From an uncultured Clostridia bacterium (GTDB lineage Bacteria > Bacillota > Clostridia > Christensenellales > Aristaeellaceae): a stretch of DNA of 64,000 bases. The notes under the pieces were generated by a model. The model saw nothing but the letters and a program-made list of their open reading frames with translations, was not told the origin of the DNA and made no database searches. Position 1 is the stretch's first letter; every line of letters begins with the position of its first letter. The stretch is from positions 17,277-81,276 of the forward strand of contig CAKTZR010000014.1 in assembly GCA_934636105.1 (NCBI GenBank), written 5' to 3'. Both the position numbers and the translations under genes were made by a program. Below are positions 51,198-60,127 of the stretch, in pieces.

Positions 51198-52052
51198 ATG
51201 TTTGAAAAGAAAAAATCCGTCTGGCTGTTTCTGCTGCCGGGGCTTGCGATGCTGATGATCTTCTACATCGTACCCTTTTTCAGCGGCATTGGGTACAGCC
51301 TGACGGACGGAAGCTACAAAAACGCGTTTGTCGGTCTGCAAAACTATCGGGATTTGTGGCAAAACAGCATGTTTCTGCTGGGACTGAAAAACACGATGGA
51401 GCTGTCGCTGATCTGCGCGCCGCTGCTGTGGGTGCTCTCGTTCCTGCTGGCCAGCGCCTTGAGCGCAATCAAGCCGTTCGGCGGGTTCTTCCGCTCCAGC
51501 GTGCTGATGCCGTATCTGACGCCGTCCTCCGCCATTCTGCTGGTGTGGCTGGTGATTTTTGATTACGGCGGGCCGGTGAACCGCATGCTCGAAGCGATGG
51601 GCATGGAGCGGGTGATGTGGCTGACCAGCGGCGCGCTGCGCCTGCCGGTCGTGCTGATGTTTCTGTGGAAGAATCTGGGTTTCTGCCTGATCATCTTCCT
51701 GGCGGCGCTGCAATCCATTCCCCAGCCGCTTTACGAATACGCGCAGCTGGAAGGCGCGGGCTTTTTCACCCGCGCTTTCCGCATTACGCTGCCGATGATT
51801 ACGCCGACGGCGTTTCTGGTGTTCGTGCTGGCATGGATCAACGCGTTCAAAATCTTCAAAGAGGTCTATTTCATCGCAGGTTCGTACCCGGATTATTCGG
51901 TTTACACCCTGCAGAACTACATGAACAACATGTTCAGCAAGCTGAATTATCAGCTGGTGACGGCCGCGGCCTATTCCTTCGGCCTGATCGTGTTTGCGCT
52001 GTTCGGCGCGCTGTTCTTCCTGCAAAGGCGGGCCGCGCGCGGGCTGAATTGA
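51198..52052 (+). CDS. ABC transporter permease, MalF/UgpA type
   Basis: This 284-residue permease starts MFEKKKSVWLFLLPGLAMLM and has about six helices. Its EAA loop is divergent (YEYAQLEGAGFFTRAFRITL, with Tyr/Tyr in place of Glu-Ala-Ala), which may alter ATPase docking. It starts 6 bases after the binding-protein fusion and ends 10 bases before the next permease. Confidence 0.9.
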   Translation: MFEKKKSVWLFLLPGLAMLMIFYIVPFFSGIGYSLTDGSYKNAFVGLQNYRDLWQNSMFLLGLKNTMELSLICAPLLWVLSFLLASALSAIKPFGGFFRSSVLMPYLTPSSAILLVWLVIFDYGGPVNRMLEAMGMERVMWLTSGALRLPVVLMFLWKNLGFCLIIFLAALQSIPQPLYEYAQLEGAGFFTRAFRITLPMITPTAFLVFVLAWINAFKIFKEVYFIAGSYPDYSVYTLQNYMNNMFSKLNYQLVTAAAYSFGLIVFALFGALFFLQRRAARGLN

Positions 52053-52062
52053 GGTGGGGACG

Positions 52063-52941
52063 ATGGACAAGCAAACGCTTCACCCGATGCACCTTCGGCG
52101 CAGACATATCCTTGTGCGGCTGCTGCTGTCGATTGCGGCGGTGATTATTCTGCTGCCGGTGGTGCTGACGGCGCTGTATTCTTTCTTTTCCCCCAGCGAA
52201 ATCAAGGCGTTTATGCAGACGCGCGGCAGTTTCGACGCGGCGAGTTTGATGGAAATCAAGCTTTCGCCGAACATGTTTTCCTTAAGCCAGTATTACAAAA
52301 TCCTGATTGAGGATATGACGATTCTGCGCTACTTCGTCAATTCGGCGATGTATACCGCGGCGATTCTTTTCGGGCAGGCGCTGCTGATCCCGGCGATGGC
52401 CTACGCGCTCTCCCGATTCAAGTTCCGCGGGCGGGATGCGCTGTTCTTCGTCGTGATTATGCTGATGCTCCTGCCGTTTCAGGTGACGATGGTGCCCAAC
52501 GTCATCACCTTGCGCGCCATGGGGCTGCTGGATACGATTTGGGCGATCATTCTGCCGATGACGGTCGCGCCGTTTTACATCTTTCTGCTGCGGCAGTACA
52601 TGGTCGGCCTGCCGGGCGAGATGATTGAAGCGGCGCAGATCGACGGCGCGGGCCCGTTCCGCTGCTTCATTCACGTGGTGCTGCCCGTCTGTCAGCCGAT
52701 TCTCGGCGCGGCGGTGGCGCTCTCGTTTGCGGATTGCTGGAATCTGGTCGAGCAGCCGCTGACCTATCTGACCACGCACACGGAGCTGTATCCGCTCTCG
52801 GTGGTCTTTAACCAGCTGACCCAGCAGAGCACCGGCGTGGAATTTGCGGGCGCGGCGCTGTATACCCTGCCCGCCCTGCTGATCTATTTGTATTTCCAAA
52901 ACGATATTTTGGAAGGCGTTCAGCTCACGGAACTCAAGTAA
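52063..52941 (+). CDS. ABC transporter permease, MalG/UgpE type
   Basis: This 292-residue permease has about six helices and a normal EAA loop (IEAAQIDGAGPFRCFIHVVL). I start at ATG 52063, behind GAGGTGGGG; a GTG at 52054 is in frame. The family's usual C-terminal AGAVKG is replaced by NDILEGVQLTELK. Paired with the permease at 51198. No ATPase in the locus. Confidence 0.92.
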   Translation: MDKQTLHPMHLRRRHILVRLLLSIAAVIILLPVVLTALYSFFSPSEIKAFMQTRGSFDAASLMEIKLSPNMFSLSQYYKILIEDMTILRYFVNSAMYTAAILFGQALLIPAMAYALSRFKFRGRDALFFVVIMLMLLPFQVTMVPNVITLRAMGLLDTIWAIILPMTVAPFYIFLLRQYMVGLPGEMIEAAQIDGAGPFRCFIHVVLPVCQPILGAAVALSFADCWNLVEQPLTYLTTHTELYPLSVVFNQLTQQSTGVEFAGAALYTLPALLIYLYFQNDILEGVQLTELK

Positions 52942-52956
52942 AGGAAGAAAACTACC

Positions 52957-54291
52957 ATGAAAAAAATGGCCATCAAGGGACTGGTCGCATTGGCGGCGGT
53001 TGTCGCCCTGTGCATGTTCTTTTCCGGCACGATCAAAACCATTTCAACCGCCAAGGTCAAGCTGGTGACCGCCAAGCAGGGCAAGCTGGAGGAAGAAATC
53101 AAATTGAGCGGCAGTCTGACCTTCACCAAAACGGAGGACGTGAAGCTGGCGCTCGCTTCCGACCAGAGCGTGACCATCAAGCGCGTGCGCGTGGCGAAAG
53201 GGCGCAAGGTGGCCGCTGGCGACGTGCTCTTTGAAGCGGAGGTCTCCGGCTATGACAAGGAGATGGAAAGCCTGCGCAGCGACTACGAAACCGCGCAGAA
53301 AGAGCTGATGGAGCTGGAACGCAAAAACGGCGACGTGCGGCTCAAGCGCACCGAGGAAATCTGGGTGGAAGCCTATGACGCGCTCGCGCAGAGCAAGGAC
53401 AACCTGATGAATGCGCAGACCCAGCTGGAGGTTGCCGCCCAGCTGGCGGGCGTGAAGCTGACGGGCGGCCGCCTGCCGGACGACGAGCAGGATGAAGCGC
53501 TGCTGGAAGCCCAAAAGGCTGTGGATGCGGCGCAGACCGCGCAGGATGAGGCGCAGAAGAAATTCAACAGCGCCAATCGGCTGGGCATCAGCGAAAACGT
53601 CATCAGCTACATCACTCAAAGCCGCACGCTGAACGAGAAGCTGACGGCGACGCAGGAGAAAATCACCGCGCTGGACGTGCTGGCCCAGCAGGCGAAGCAG
53701 GTGACCGCGCCGCACGACGGATACATCGTGGAGATCAACGTCAAGGCGGGCGACAGCTACGACGGCAAGACCGCCGCTGTCGTCATCAGCGCCGAGGACG
53801 GCGACGCGGTGCTTCGCGCGGACACGAGCAAGATCGATAAGAAGATTGACAAAGGCACGCAGGTGACGGTCAAGCGCGACAGCGACAAGACGCTCAGCAA
53901 AAAGGTGACGGACAGCGGCGTGGACGAGGAGGGCAAACGCTACATCGACGTGAAGCTGACCGACAAGGATATCAGCAACCTCGGCGGCGGCGCGGCGCTG
54001 CTTTCCGCCGAGGTGGAGATGACGGCCAGCTATCGCGCGACCAGCTCCACCACGCTGCTCCCGGCCAGCGCCGTTCGCGGCAGCGGGGACAGCCGATATG
54101 TTTACATCGTCAACGAGGAAAGCAACGCCCTCGGCCAGCGCGTGCTCAAGGTCAAAAAGCAGGATGTGAAGGTGCTCTCCGAGGTCGGCAGCACGGTCTC
54201 CATTCAGGATGATTTGAGCCGCCAGCGCGTGGCCTATATGGAGGATCGCACCATCAGCGACGGTTCCGAGGTCATGGTCTATGGAGAATAA
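52957..54291 (+). CDS. HlyD/MacA-type membrane-fusion adaptor
   Basis: This 444-residue protein has an N-terminal membrane anchor (about 5-28). A lipoyl half (about 40-90) is followed by a helical hairpin (about 90-225) rich in Ala, Gln, Glu and Lys (DYETAQKELMELERKNGDV, AQKAVDAAQTAQDEAQKKF). The second lipoyl half is QVTAPHDGYIVEINVKAGDS. Beta-barrel and membrane-proximal domains follow (TTLLPASAVRGSGDSRYVYI). This is the layout of adaptors that work with MacB-type or RND pumps, and the next gene is MacB-like. It overlaps that gene by 11 bases. Confidence 0.88.
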   Translation: MKKMAIKGLVALAAVVALCMFFSGTIKTISTAKVKLVTAKQGKLEEEIKLSGSLTFTKTEDVKLALASDQSVTIKRVRVAKGRKVAAGDVLFEAEVSGYDKEMESLRSDYETAQKELMELERKNGDVRLKRTEEIWVEAYDALAQSKDNLMNAQTQLEVAAQLAGVKLTGGRLPDDEQDEALLEAQKAVDAAQTAQDEAQKKFNSANRLGISENVISYITQSRTLNEKLTATQEKITALDVLAQQAKQVTAPHDGYIVEINVKAGDSYDGKTAAVVISAEDGDAVLRADTSKIDKKIDKGTQVTVKRDSDKTLSKKVTDSGVDEEGKRYIDVKLTDKDISNLGGGAALLSAEVEMTASYRATSSTTLLPASAVRGSGDSRYVYIVNEESNALGQRVLKVKKQDVKVLSEVGSTVSIQDDLSRQRVAYMEDRTISDGSEVMVYGE

Positions 54292-55456
54292 GAAAAAGCG
54301 CCGGGGCCTGCTTGCGCTTTTGCTGGGGCTGGCGCTGATGCTCTGCGGCGGCGCGCTGCTGACGCTTTCGGGCGGGCGGCTTGAGTACATCCTGCCTGCG
54401 CCGGCGGCAACGCAGGAGGGCGGCGAGCTGAACGCGCTGTACGAAGAAGCGCAGAAGCAGCTGGCCTCCATCGCGGATTCCGTCACGGCGAGCGCAGTCG
54501 GCGCAAGGCTTCAGGGGGCGACCCTCGCCACCGAAACGCAGAACGCGCAGACGACGGTTTATGCCGTCGGTTCGGGGTATTTCGATGTGGTGCATGAAAC
54601 GCTGCTCAACGGGCGGCTCATCAGCGAAGCGGATGTGAAGCGCGCGGAGGATGCGATTGTCATCGACGAAAGCACGGCGCTTTCCTTCTTTGCGGGAGAT
54701 GAGCCTGTGGGCAAAACCGTGACGCTGGATGGGCAGAACTACGAGGTCGCGGGGGTTATCAAGGCCAGCCGCCGCTTAGGTGAAACGGATGAGCACGTGG
54801 CCTATATCCCGATTACGGCGGCGAGCGCCAACGCGCTGGCGATGCAGACGGTCGAGCTGATTGCCCAAACGGCGGATAAGACGACGGGCAGCGCTATTCT
54901 GATGGAAAACACGCTGAAAACGTGGCAGAGCGGCGGCAGTTTTTACAACTACAACAAGCTGGCGCTCGGCGCGGTGATGCCGATTCGCTGGGCCATCCTG
55001 TTTGCAGGTGCGGCGCTGCTGCTCAGCCTGCTGGCGCGGCTGAACGCGGCGGCGTGGGGGCGGGTCTGTTACTACGCCGACCAGCTCAAGACGCGCTATG
55101 CGCGGGACATGCTCGGCGGGATGATTGCAAGCGTGCTGCTGGCGCTGATGGGTTACGCGGCGCTGGCGGGCGCGGCGTTTGCACTGGCGAAGTTTTCCAT
55201 CGACCCGCTGTATGTATTCACGGAGTGGGTGCCGGAGGTGCTGGTGGAGCTTTCCTCCATCGCGAAACGCTTCTGGTCGCTGAACGACGCGAACGCGGCG
55301 GCGGTGCGCTATGTCAGCCGAAGTTACTGCGTGCTGGAAACCGGACGCGGCCTGCTGCGCTGGGGGCTTCTGGCGCTGCTGCTGGGCGCATGGATGAACG
55401 GCGTGCCGTTTTTCGCCAAACGCGTGCAGATGCCGGAAATCAACAAAGAGCGATAA
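54281..55456 (+). CDS. MacB/FtsX-like membrane protein without ATPase domain
   Basis: This 391-residue protein has an N-terminal membrane helix (about 8-30), then a MacB periplasmic-core-like domain (about 50-215; YAVGSGYFDVVHETLLNGRLISEAD, AIVIDESTALSFF, GKTVTLDGQNYEVAGVIKAS). Three more hydrophobic segments follow (about 230-255, 278-305, 360-380). The layout is that of a type VII ABC (MacB/LolCE) transmembrane subunit, but neither a fused nor an adjacent ATPase gene is present. Last gene of the locus, ending at a terminator. Confidence 0.8.
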   Translation: MENKKKRRGLLALLLGLALMLCGGALLTLSGGRLEYILPAPAATQEGGELNALYEEAQKQLASIADSVTASAVGARLQGATLATETQNAQTTVYAVGSGYFDVVHETLLNGRLISEADVKRAEDAIVIDESTALSFFAGDEPVGKTVTLDGQNYEVAGVIKASRRLGETDEHVAYIPITAASANALAMQTVELIAQTADKTTGSAILMENTLKTWQSGGSFYNYNKLALGAVMPIRWAILFAGAALLLSLLARLNAAAWGRVCYYADQLKTRYARDMLGGMIASVLLALMGYAALAGAAFALAKFSIDPLYVFTEWVPEVLVELSSIAKRFWSLNDANAAAVRYVSRSYCVLETGRGLLRWGLLALLLGAWMNGVPFFAKRVQMPEINKER

Positions 55457-55460
55457 AATA

Positions 55461-55499
55461 AAAGGGAACGAGCCTTTCAAAACGGGTCGTTCCCTTTTT
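55461..55499 (+). terminator. Terminator of the 45-55 kb locus
   Basis: AAAGGGAACGA pairs with TCGTTCCCTTT and continues into TT. The same stem word recurs at 56712. Confidence 0.85.
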
Positions 55500-55524
55500 G
55501 CTTGTTCATTCGACACAAATCGAC

Positions 55525-55553
55525 TTGCTTGTTTTTGGCAAATCCCGTATAAT
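55525..55553 (+). promoter_or_regulatory. Promoter of the C45-type hydrolase gene
   Basis: TTGCTT (55525-55530), 17-bp spacer, TATAAT (55548-55553). Confidence 0.8.
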
Positions 55554-55581
55554 GGAAGGAGAAAACGAAGGAGGGATCCCG

Positions 55582-56688
55582 ATGAAAAAGACGCTCAAAC
55601 GAATCCTGCTGGCGCTTGTGCTCCTCATCGTCGCGGCGGCCGCAGGGTTCGGCGGTCTGTATGCGACGCGAATCCAATCCGTAAACAGCATTGAAAAGCT
55701 CACGGATTACGCCGACGGCTACAACCTCTACCGGATGGACGTGAAATACGACTACGATCTGGACAGAATGATTGCGTCCGGCATTACGGATAATCAGACG
55801 ATGATCGACGCGCTGCTCAAAGAAGCGCTTCCGCTTCTGCCAATTTCGATGAAAGCGCCGCAGTTCGGCTGTTCCGCGTTCGCCATTTCGGCCGACGGCG
55901 ACGCGCTGATGGGCCGCAATTACGATTTCAAGAATGATACCTCCTCCATGCTGGTCTATTGCGCGCCGAAGAACGGGTATCGATCCGTCGCCTTTGCGGC
56001 GCTGGATAACGTATCCGCCAACACGCCGGAAGCGAATATGAAGCAGAAACTGGCGACGCTGACTGCGCCGTTCATCTGTCTGGACGGCCTGAACGAGAAG
56101 GGCGTTTCCATCGCTGTGCTGACGCTGGACAGCGAACCGACCTACCAGCAGACGGGCAAGCCGATGATCGCCACGACGCTGGCCATCCGTCTGGTGCTCG
56201 ACCGGGCGGCGACGACGCAGGAAGCCGTCGATCTGCTGCGCGGATACGACATGTTTGCATCCAGCGGACGGGATTACCACTTCTATATCACGGACAGCAC
56301 GGGCGACGGACGCGTGATTGAATACGACTGCGAAAGCGAGACGCGCGAATTGAAGGATACCCCAATGCGCGCGATCACGAATTTCTACGGACTGTATATC
56401 GACCAAGTGCTGCCGAATCAGAAGAACGGCATCTACGGCCACGGGCGGGAGAGATACGACGCGATGGAAGCCATCTTTGACGCGCAGGAAGGCGCGTTTA
56501 CCGAGGAGACTGCGTGGGATGCGCTCAAAGCCGCGCAGCAGCTGCCGAACCCGGAGGATATCACCAGCAACACGCAGTGGTCCATCGTCTACAACAACAC
56601 GGATTTGACCGCGAAAATCGTACTTCGGCGCCACTGGGACGATGTGACGGCTTATGCGCTGACGGAGAACAAATTGATCGAGCAGTAA
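55582..56688 (+). CDS. Membrane-anchored choloylglycine hydrolase/C45-type linear amide hydrolase
   Basis: This 368-residue protein has an N-terminal membrane anchor (about 8-28). The Ntn-hydrolase core has the putative nucleophile in FGCSAFAISADGDALMGRN (Cys97) and the GRNYDF motif (111-116). Later segments GLNEKGVSIAVLTLDSEP and YHFYITDSTGDGRVIEYDC fit the linear amide C-N hydrolase family. In this family the Cys becomes N-terminal after processing, so cleavage of the first 96 residues would be expected. Natural substrate unknown; bile-salt, acyl-homoserine-lactone or peptide amides are possibilities. I start at ATG 55582, behind GGAGGGA. Confidence 0.85.
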   Translation: MKKTLKRILLALVLLIVAAAAGFGGLYATRIQSVNSIEKLTDYADGYNLYRMDVKYDYDLDRMIASGITDNQTMIDALLKEALPLLPISMKAPQFGCSAFAISADGDALMGRNYDFKNDTSSMLVYCAPKNGYRSVAFAALDNVSANTPEANMKQKLATLTAPFICLDGLNEKGVSIAVLTLDSEPTYQQTGKPMIATTLAIRLVLDRAATTQEAVDLLRGYDMFASSGRDYHFYITDSTGDGRVIEYDCESETRELKDTPMRAITNFYGLYIDQVLPNQKNGIYGHGRERYDAMEAIFDAQEGAFTEETAWDALKAAQQLPNPEDITSNTQWSIVYNNTDLTAKIVLRRHWDDVTAYALTENKLIEQ

Positions 56689-56711
56689 AGAGAACAAGCC
56701 ATAAAATAAAT

Positions 56712-56747
56712 AAGGGAACGAGCCTGCAAGATGGTTCGTTCCCTTTT
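56712..56747. terminator. Bidirectional terminator
   Basis: AAGGGAACGA pairs with TCGTTCCCTT plus T's on the plus strand. It separates the convergent hydrolase and SH3/PDZ genes and is nearly the same as 55461-55499. Confidence 0.8.
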
Positions 56748-56759
56748 GCTTTACGGCAT

Positions 56760-58592
56760 TCAGTTTTCCGGCCGCATCATTTCGGTGGTGTAATACTGGC
56801 CGTCGCGCCAGAAATAGACGGTTTGAATATCGCCGGGCGCAAACGACGCGCGGGAGAGACGGAGCGTTCGGTCGCCCAAAATGGTCTGCTCGCCGATGCC
56901 GACGATGATATCGCCTTCCTGCAAACCGGCTTCCTGCGCGGGGGAGCCGTCCTCCACGCTGCGCAGATACGCGCCCTGCGGCAGATCATAATAATCCTGA
57001 TAAATCGGGAGGACATAGCGCGCGACAATGCCCATTTCCCACTTGCGGGCTTCCTCAATTTCGCTGTCGGAAATATCGATGGGCAGGGTGTTCATCAAAA
57101 GATCCTCCGTGCCCTTGCCGACGGGGACGAAGACCATTTGATCGTCGTCCACATAGACGTTGTGGCCGCCGGAACGATACCAGCAGACGGCAACCTGCGC
57201 CCCGGTGAAATAGGTTTTATAGCTGACCTGGAAATGGTGCGGATAGACGTAGACCTCGCCGATTTCCGGCTCCTCGTAATCCTCCGGATCGTTATACAGC
57301 GGCGCTTTGCCGTTGGTTTCAAAATCGGAATAGGAATTGCCTTTGGCTACGGCGATATCGTCAAGGGTATACTCCCGCTCGATTTCCTCCGCAAAGGTTT
57401 CGGCCATGTCGGCGGGCTCGCCGTCGCTCATGTTGGGGATGATTTTCAGGCCGAACGCGGTCAGCTTGCCGTTTGTGTTGTTGCGGACGCTGACCTGAAC
57501 GCTGCCGTAGAAGCTGTAGGACGTGATCTCCGCGCGCTGGATGTAGAGGGGCTGCGCCTTGTTTTGCAGATAGGTGACTTCCTGCGCGCTGCCCTCGCGG
57601 GCGAGCATGCGGTCGTCAAAGAGCAGCGCCTGCGTATAGGGATCGGCCACGCCGGTTTCCTCCAGACCGCAGTCCTGCTGGAACAGCTTGATGACGTCGG
57701 CGGTCGATTCGGTATACAGCGCGTTTTCGTTGGGCTTGGCATAATAGCCCAGCGCATAGAGCCGCTTGCGCAGCGCCAGCACGTCGGCGTTTCGGTCGCC
57801 GACGTTGAGCGTCTGATACTGCGCCAGTTCGTCTTCGGTATAGGTGAAGGGAATTTCGTTTTTGATATCCGCGATGGGGTCTCGGCTGACGACGGGAAAC
57901 AGTTCGCGCACCTCGGCTTCGGAGATGGAAATCAGCTCGACGGGCTTGACCTGCCGCACCAGTTCGGCGAGCATGTAGCCCTCTTTATTTTCCTTGCTCT
58001 TTTCGATGTGCAGCCAAAGCTCGCCGTCCTTTTCGACTTCGCCGATGGCGGTCAGCGCGGTATCGGCGGCGATTTCGCCCAGACGACCGCCGCCCGGCTT
58101 TTTGCGTAGATTGGCGCGCTTGAGCGTGCGGACAAGCCGCGGCTCGTCGTAGACGGTTTCATCCTGCGCGGCGCTCCTGGCTGCGGTCGGCGCGGGCGTT
58201 TCGCTGCCCGGTTCGGGCGTGGCGGTCGGCTCAGGGGAGGGCGTCGGCGTAGGCGTGGCCGTCGGTTCGGGCGTCGGCGTGGGCACAGGCTCAAGCAGAT
58301 CGTAGAGAATATAGCCCTCGCGGCCGCTCTTGACGCGGACATAGGCCCAGTTTTCCCCGTTGATTTCGCTGACGGAGAGAATGGTCAAAACGCTTCCTTT
58401 TTTGAGCGTTTCAAGCTTGTTGCTCTTTGTGCTGGGCAGTTTGCGCAGGTTGGCCTGCTTGCTGGTTTGCAGGCGGCTGTCTTCGGCCTGCTCGGTTTCG
58501 GCGGGCGTATCTTCGGCCAGCGTGACGGCGGGCTGCATCGCAAACAGCGCGCAGAGCGCGCACAGGCACGCGGCGTGTCGAATCGGTTTCAT
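56760..58592 (-). CDS. Exported SH3 / peptidoglycan-binding / PDZ protein
   Basis: This 610-residue protein has a signal peptide ending VTLA-ED. SH3b domain 1 (about 38-100; ANLRKLPSTKSNKLETLKKG) is followed by a Pro/Thr linker (PTPTPEPTATPTPTPSPEPT). SH3b domain 2 (about 155-215; RANLRKKPGGGRLGEIAADT) and a PG_binding_1 domain (about 255-320; ADVLALRKRLYALGYYA) come next. A middle domain of unknown type with KAQPLYIQRAEITSYSFYG follows, and a C-terminal PDZ domain (about 515-600; GSPAQEAGLQEGDIIVGIG). It is built like wall-bound DegP/CtpA relatives but has no protease domain. ATG 58592 (MKPIRH) is chosen over the 11-residue-longer frame start. Confidence 0.88.
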   Translation of the reverse strand: MKPIRHAACLCALCALFAMQPAVTLAEDTPAETEQAEDSRLQTSKQANLRKLPSTKSNKLETLKKGSVLTILSVSEINGENWAYVRVKSGREGYILYDLLEPVPTPTPEPTATPTPTPSPEPTATPEPGSETPAPTAARSAAQDETVYDEPRLVRTLKRANLRKKPGGGRLGEIAADTALTAIGEVEKDGELWLHIEKSKENKEGYMLAELVRQVKPVELISISEAEVRELFPVVSRDPIADIKNEIPFTYTEDELAQYQTLNVGDRNADVLALRKRLYALGYYAKPNENALYTESTADVIKLFQQDCGLEETGVADPYTQALLFDDRMLAREGSAQEVTYLQNKAQPLYIQRAEITSYSFYGSVQVSVRNNTNGKLTAFGLKIIPNMSDGEPADMAETFAEEIEREYTLDDIAVAKGNSYSDFETNGKAPLYNDPEDYEEPEIGEVYVYPHHFQVSYKTYFTGAQVAVCWYRSGGHNVYVDDDQMVFVPVGKGTEDLLMNTLPIDISDSEIEEARKWEMGIVARYVLPIYQDYYDLPQGAYLRSVEDGSPAQEAGLQEGDIIVGIGEQTILGDRTLRLSRASFAPGDIQTVYFWRDGQYYTTEMMRPEN

Positions 58593-58641
58593 TGCGTCCT
58601 TTCCTGCGCGGCGCGCGCCGCGCAATCATGAGAGTGAAATC

Positions 58642-58670
58642 ATTATACCAGTTTCCCGGAAATTGGGCAA
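58642..58670 (-). promoter_or_regulatory. Promoter of the SH3/PDZ gene
   Basis: On the minus strand TTGCCC (58670-58665), 17-bp spacer, TATAAT (58647-58642). Confidence 0.8.
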
Positions 58671-58671
58671 G

Positions 58672-60051
58672 TCAGCGCATGAAGATGTGCATGAGCTGGT
58701 TGGCGAGCTTCGAATAGGGCATGTAGCGCACGGGCGTATCGATGCGGGTGGATTTTTGGAGGATGCTCTTTTCATGGCTGAACGTGTCGAAGCTCTTTTT
58801 CCCGTGATAACTGCCCATCCCGCTGTGGCCGACGCCGCCGAAGCCCATGCGGCTGGTGGCCAGATGGACGATGGTATCGTTGATGCAGCCGCCGCCGAAG
58901 GGGACGGTATTCAGCACGCGCTTTTGGAGCGTTTTGTCCTCGGAAAACAGATACAGCGCCAGCGGATGCTCACGGCTGTTCACGAAAGCCAGCGCTTCGT
59001 CGATGGAATCATATGCGAGAACGGGCAGGACGGGGCCGAAGATTTCCTCCTGCATCACCGGGTCGTCCGGCGTGACGCGATCCAGAATCGTCGGCTGGAT
59101 GCGAAGTGACTGCTCATCCGCCTGCCCGCCGAAAACCACCTTGTCAGGATCGATCAGCGCGCGGACGCGGTCGAAGTGCTTTTGGTTTACCATGTGAACG
59201 TAACTGTCGCAGGTCAGCGCGTTTTTGCCGACCATGCGCTCGATTTCCTGTTCCAGCAGGGGAAGAAACGCGTCTTTAACCCTGCGATCGATCAGCAGAT
59301 AATCCGGCGCGACGCAGGTCTGACCGCAGTTGAGCAGCTTGCCGAAGGCCAGACGGCGCGCGGCGACGCGCAGATTGGCGGTTTGATCGACAATGCAGGG
59401 GCTTTTGCCGCCCAGCTCCAGCGTCACGGGGGTGAGATGCTCGCTGGCGGCGCGCATGACCTCGCGGCCGACCGTCACGCCGCCTGTGAAGAAGATGGTA
59501 TCAAACCGCTGATGCAGCAGCGCCTGATTTTCCGCCCGGCCGCCCTCAACCAGCGCGACGTATTCCGGCGGAAAGCATTCGGCGATGATCCGCCCCATGA
59601 GCTTTGATGTGGCCGGGGCATAGGCGGAGGGCTTGAGGATGCAGCAGTTGCCCGCTGCCAGCGCGCCGATCAGCGGCTCCATCAGCAGCATGAAGGGATA
59701 ATTCCACGGGGCCATGATGAGCGCCACGCCGTAAGGCTCGCGGACGGTGAAACTCCTTGCCGGAAATTGCGCGACGGGGGTGGAGACGCGGCGCTTTTTA
59801 GCGAACGATTTGAGATGGCGAAGCATGTAAGAAAGCTCGGAGAGTGTCATGCCGGTTTCGCACATATAGGTTTCGGATGCGCTTTTGCCCAAATCCTGCA
59901 TGAGCGCGGCGTTGATATCTCCTTCGTGCGCCAGAATGGATTGTTTGAGCGTGAGCAGGCTTTTCCTGCGAAAATTCAGCGCCAGCGTTTGCCCGGATGC
60001 AAAAAAGCGGCGCTGGGCGGCGACGAGCTGCGCCATCTGATCGGCGTTCAT
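58672..60051 (-). CDS. NAD(P)-dependent aldehyde dehydrogenase
   Basis: This 459-residue soluble class-3-like aldehyde dehydrogenase (YwdH/ALDH3 type) oxidises aldehydes to acids. The N-terminal fold gives APWNYPF and LKPSAYAP. The catalytic Glu is 212 in LELGGKSP and the nucleophile is Cys246 in NCGQTCVAPDY. EEIFGPVLPV and the C-terminal GHSGMGSYHGKKSFDTFSH complete the match. It lies downstream of the L,D-transpeptidase-like gene but behind a terminator, so it is probably independent. Confidence 0.95.
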   Translation of the reverse strand: MNADQMAQLVAAQRRFFASGQTLALNFRRKSLLTLKQSILAHEGDINAALMQDLGKSASETYMCETGMTLSELSYMLRHLKSFAKKRRVSTPVAQFPARSFTVREPYGVALIMAPWNYPFMLLMEPLIGALAAGNCCILKPSAYAPATSKLMGRIIAECFPPEYVALVEGGRAENQALLHQRFDTIFFTGGVTVGREVMRAASEHLTPVTLELGGKSPCIVDQTANLRVAARRLAFGKLLNCGQTCVAPDYLLIDRRVKDAFLPLLEQEIERMVGKNALTCDSYVHMVNQKHFDRVRALIDPDKVVFGGQADEQSLRIQPTILDRVTPDDPVMQEEIFGPVLPVLAYDSIDEALAFVNSREHPLALYLFSEDKTLQKRVLNTVPFGGGCINDTIVHLATSRMGFGGVGHSGMGSYHGKKSFDTFSHEKSILQKSTRIDTPVRYMPYSKLANQLMHIFMR

Positions 60052-60081
60052 GCGGATTCCTCCTTTTTTCTCGATGGGATG

Positions 60082-60107
60082 AAAAACCCCGCGAGGTCAT
60101 CGCGGGG
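60082..60107 (-). terminator. Terminator of the L,D-transpeptidase-like gene
   Basis: On the minus strand CCCCGCGA-TGACC-TCGCGGGG followed by TTTTTC. Confidence 0.85.
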
Positions 60108-60127
60108 CAGATAGACAAATCATTCGT

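Noticed and set aside
49149..52070. 973-codon minus-strand frame over the propeller fusion and permease
   Set aside because: Shadow frame with no recognisable domain; codon structure supports the plus strand.
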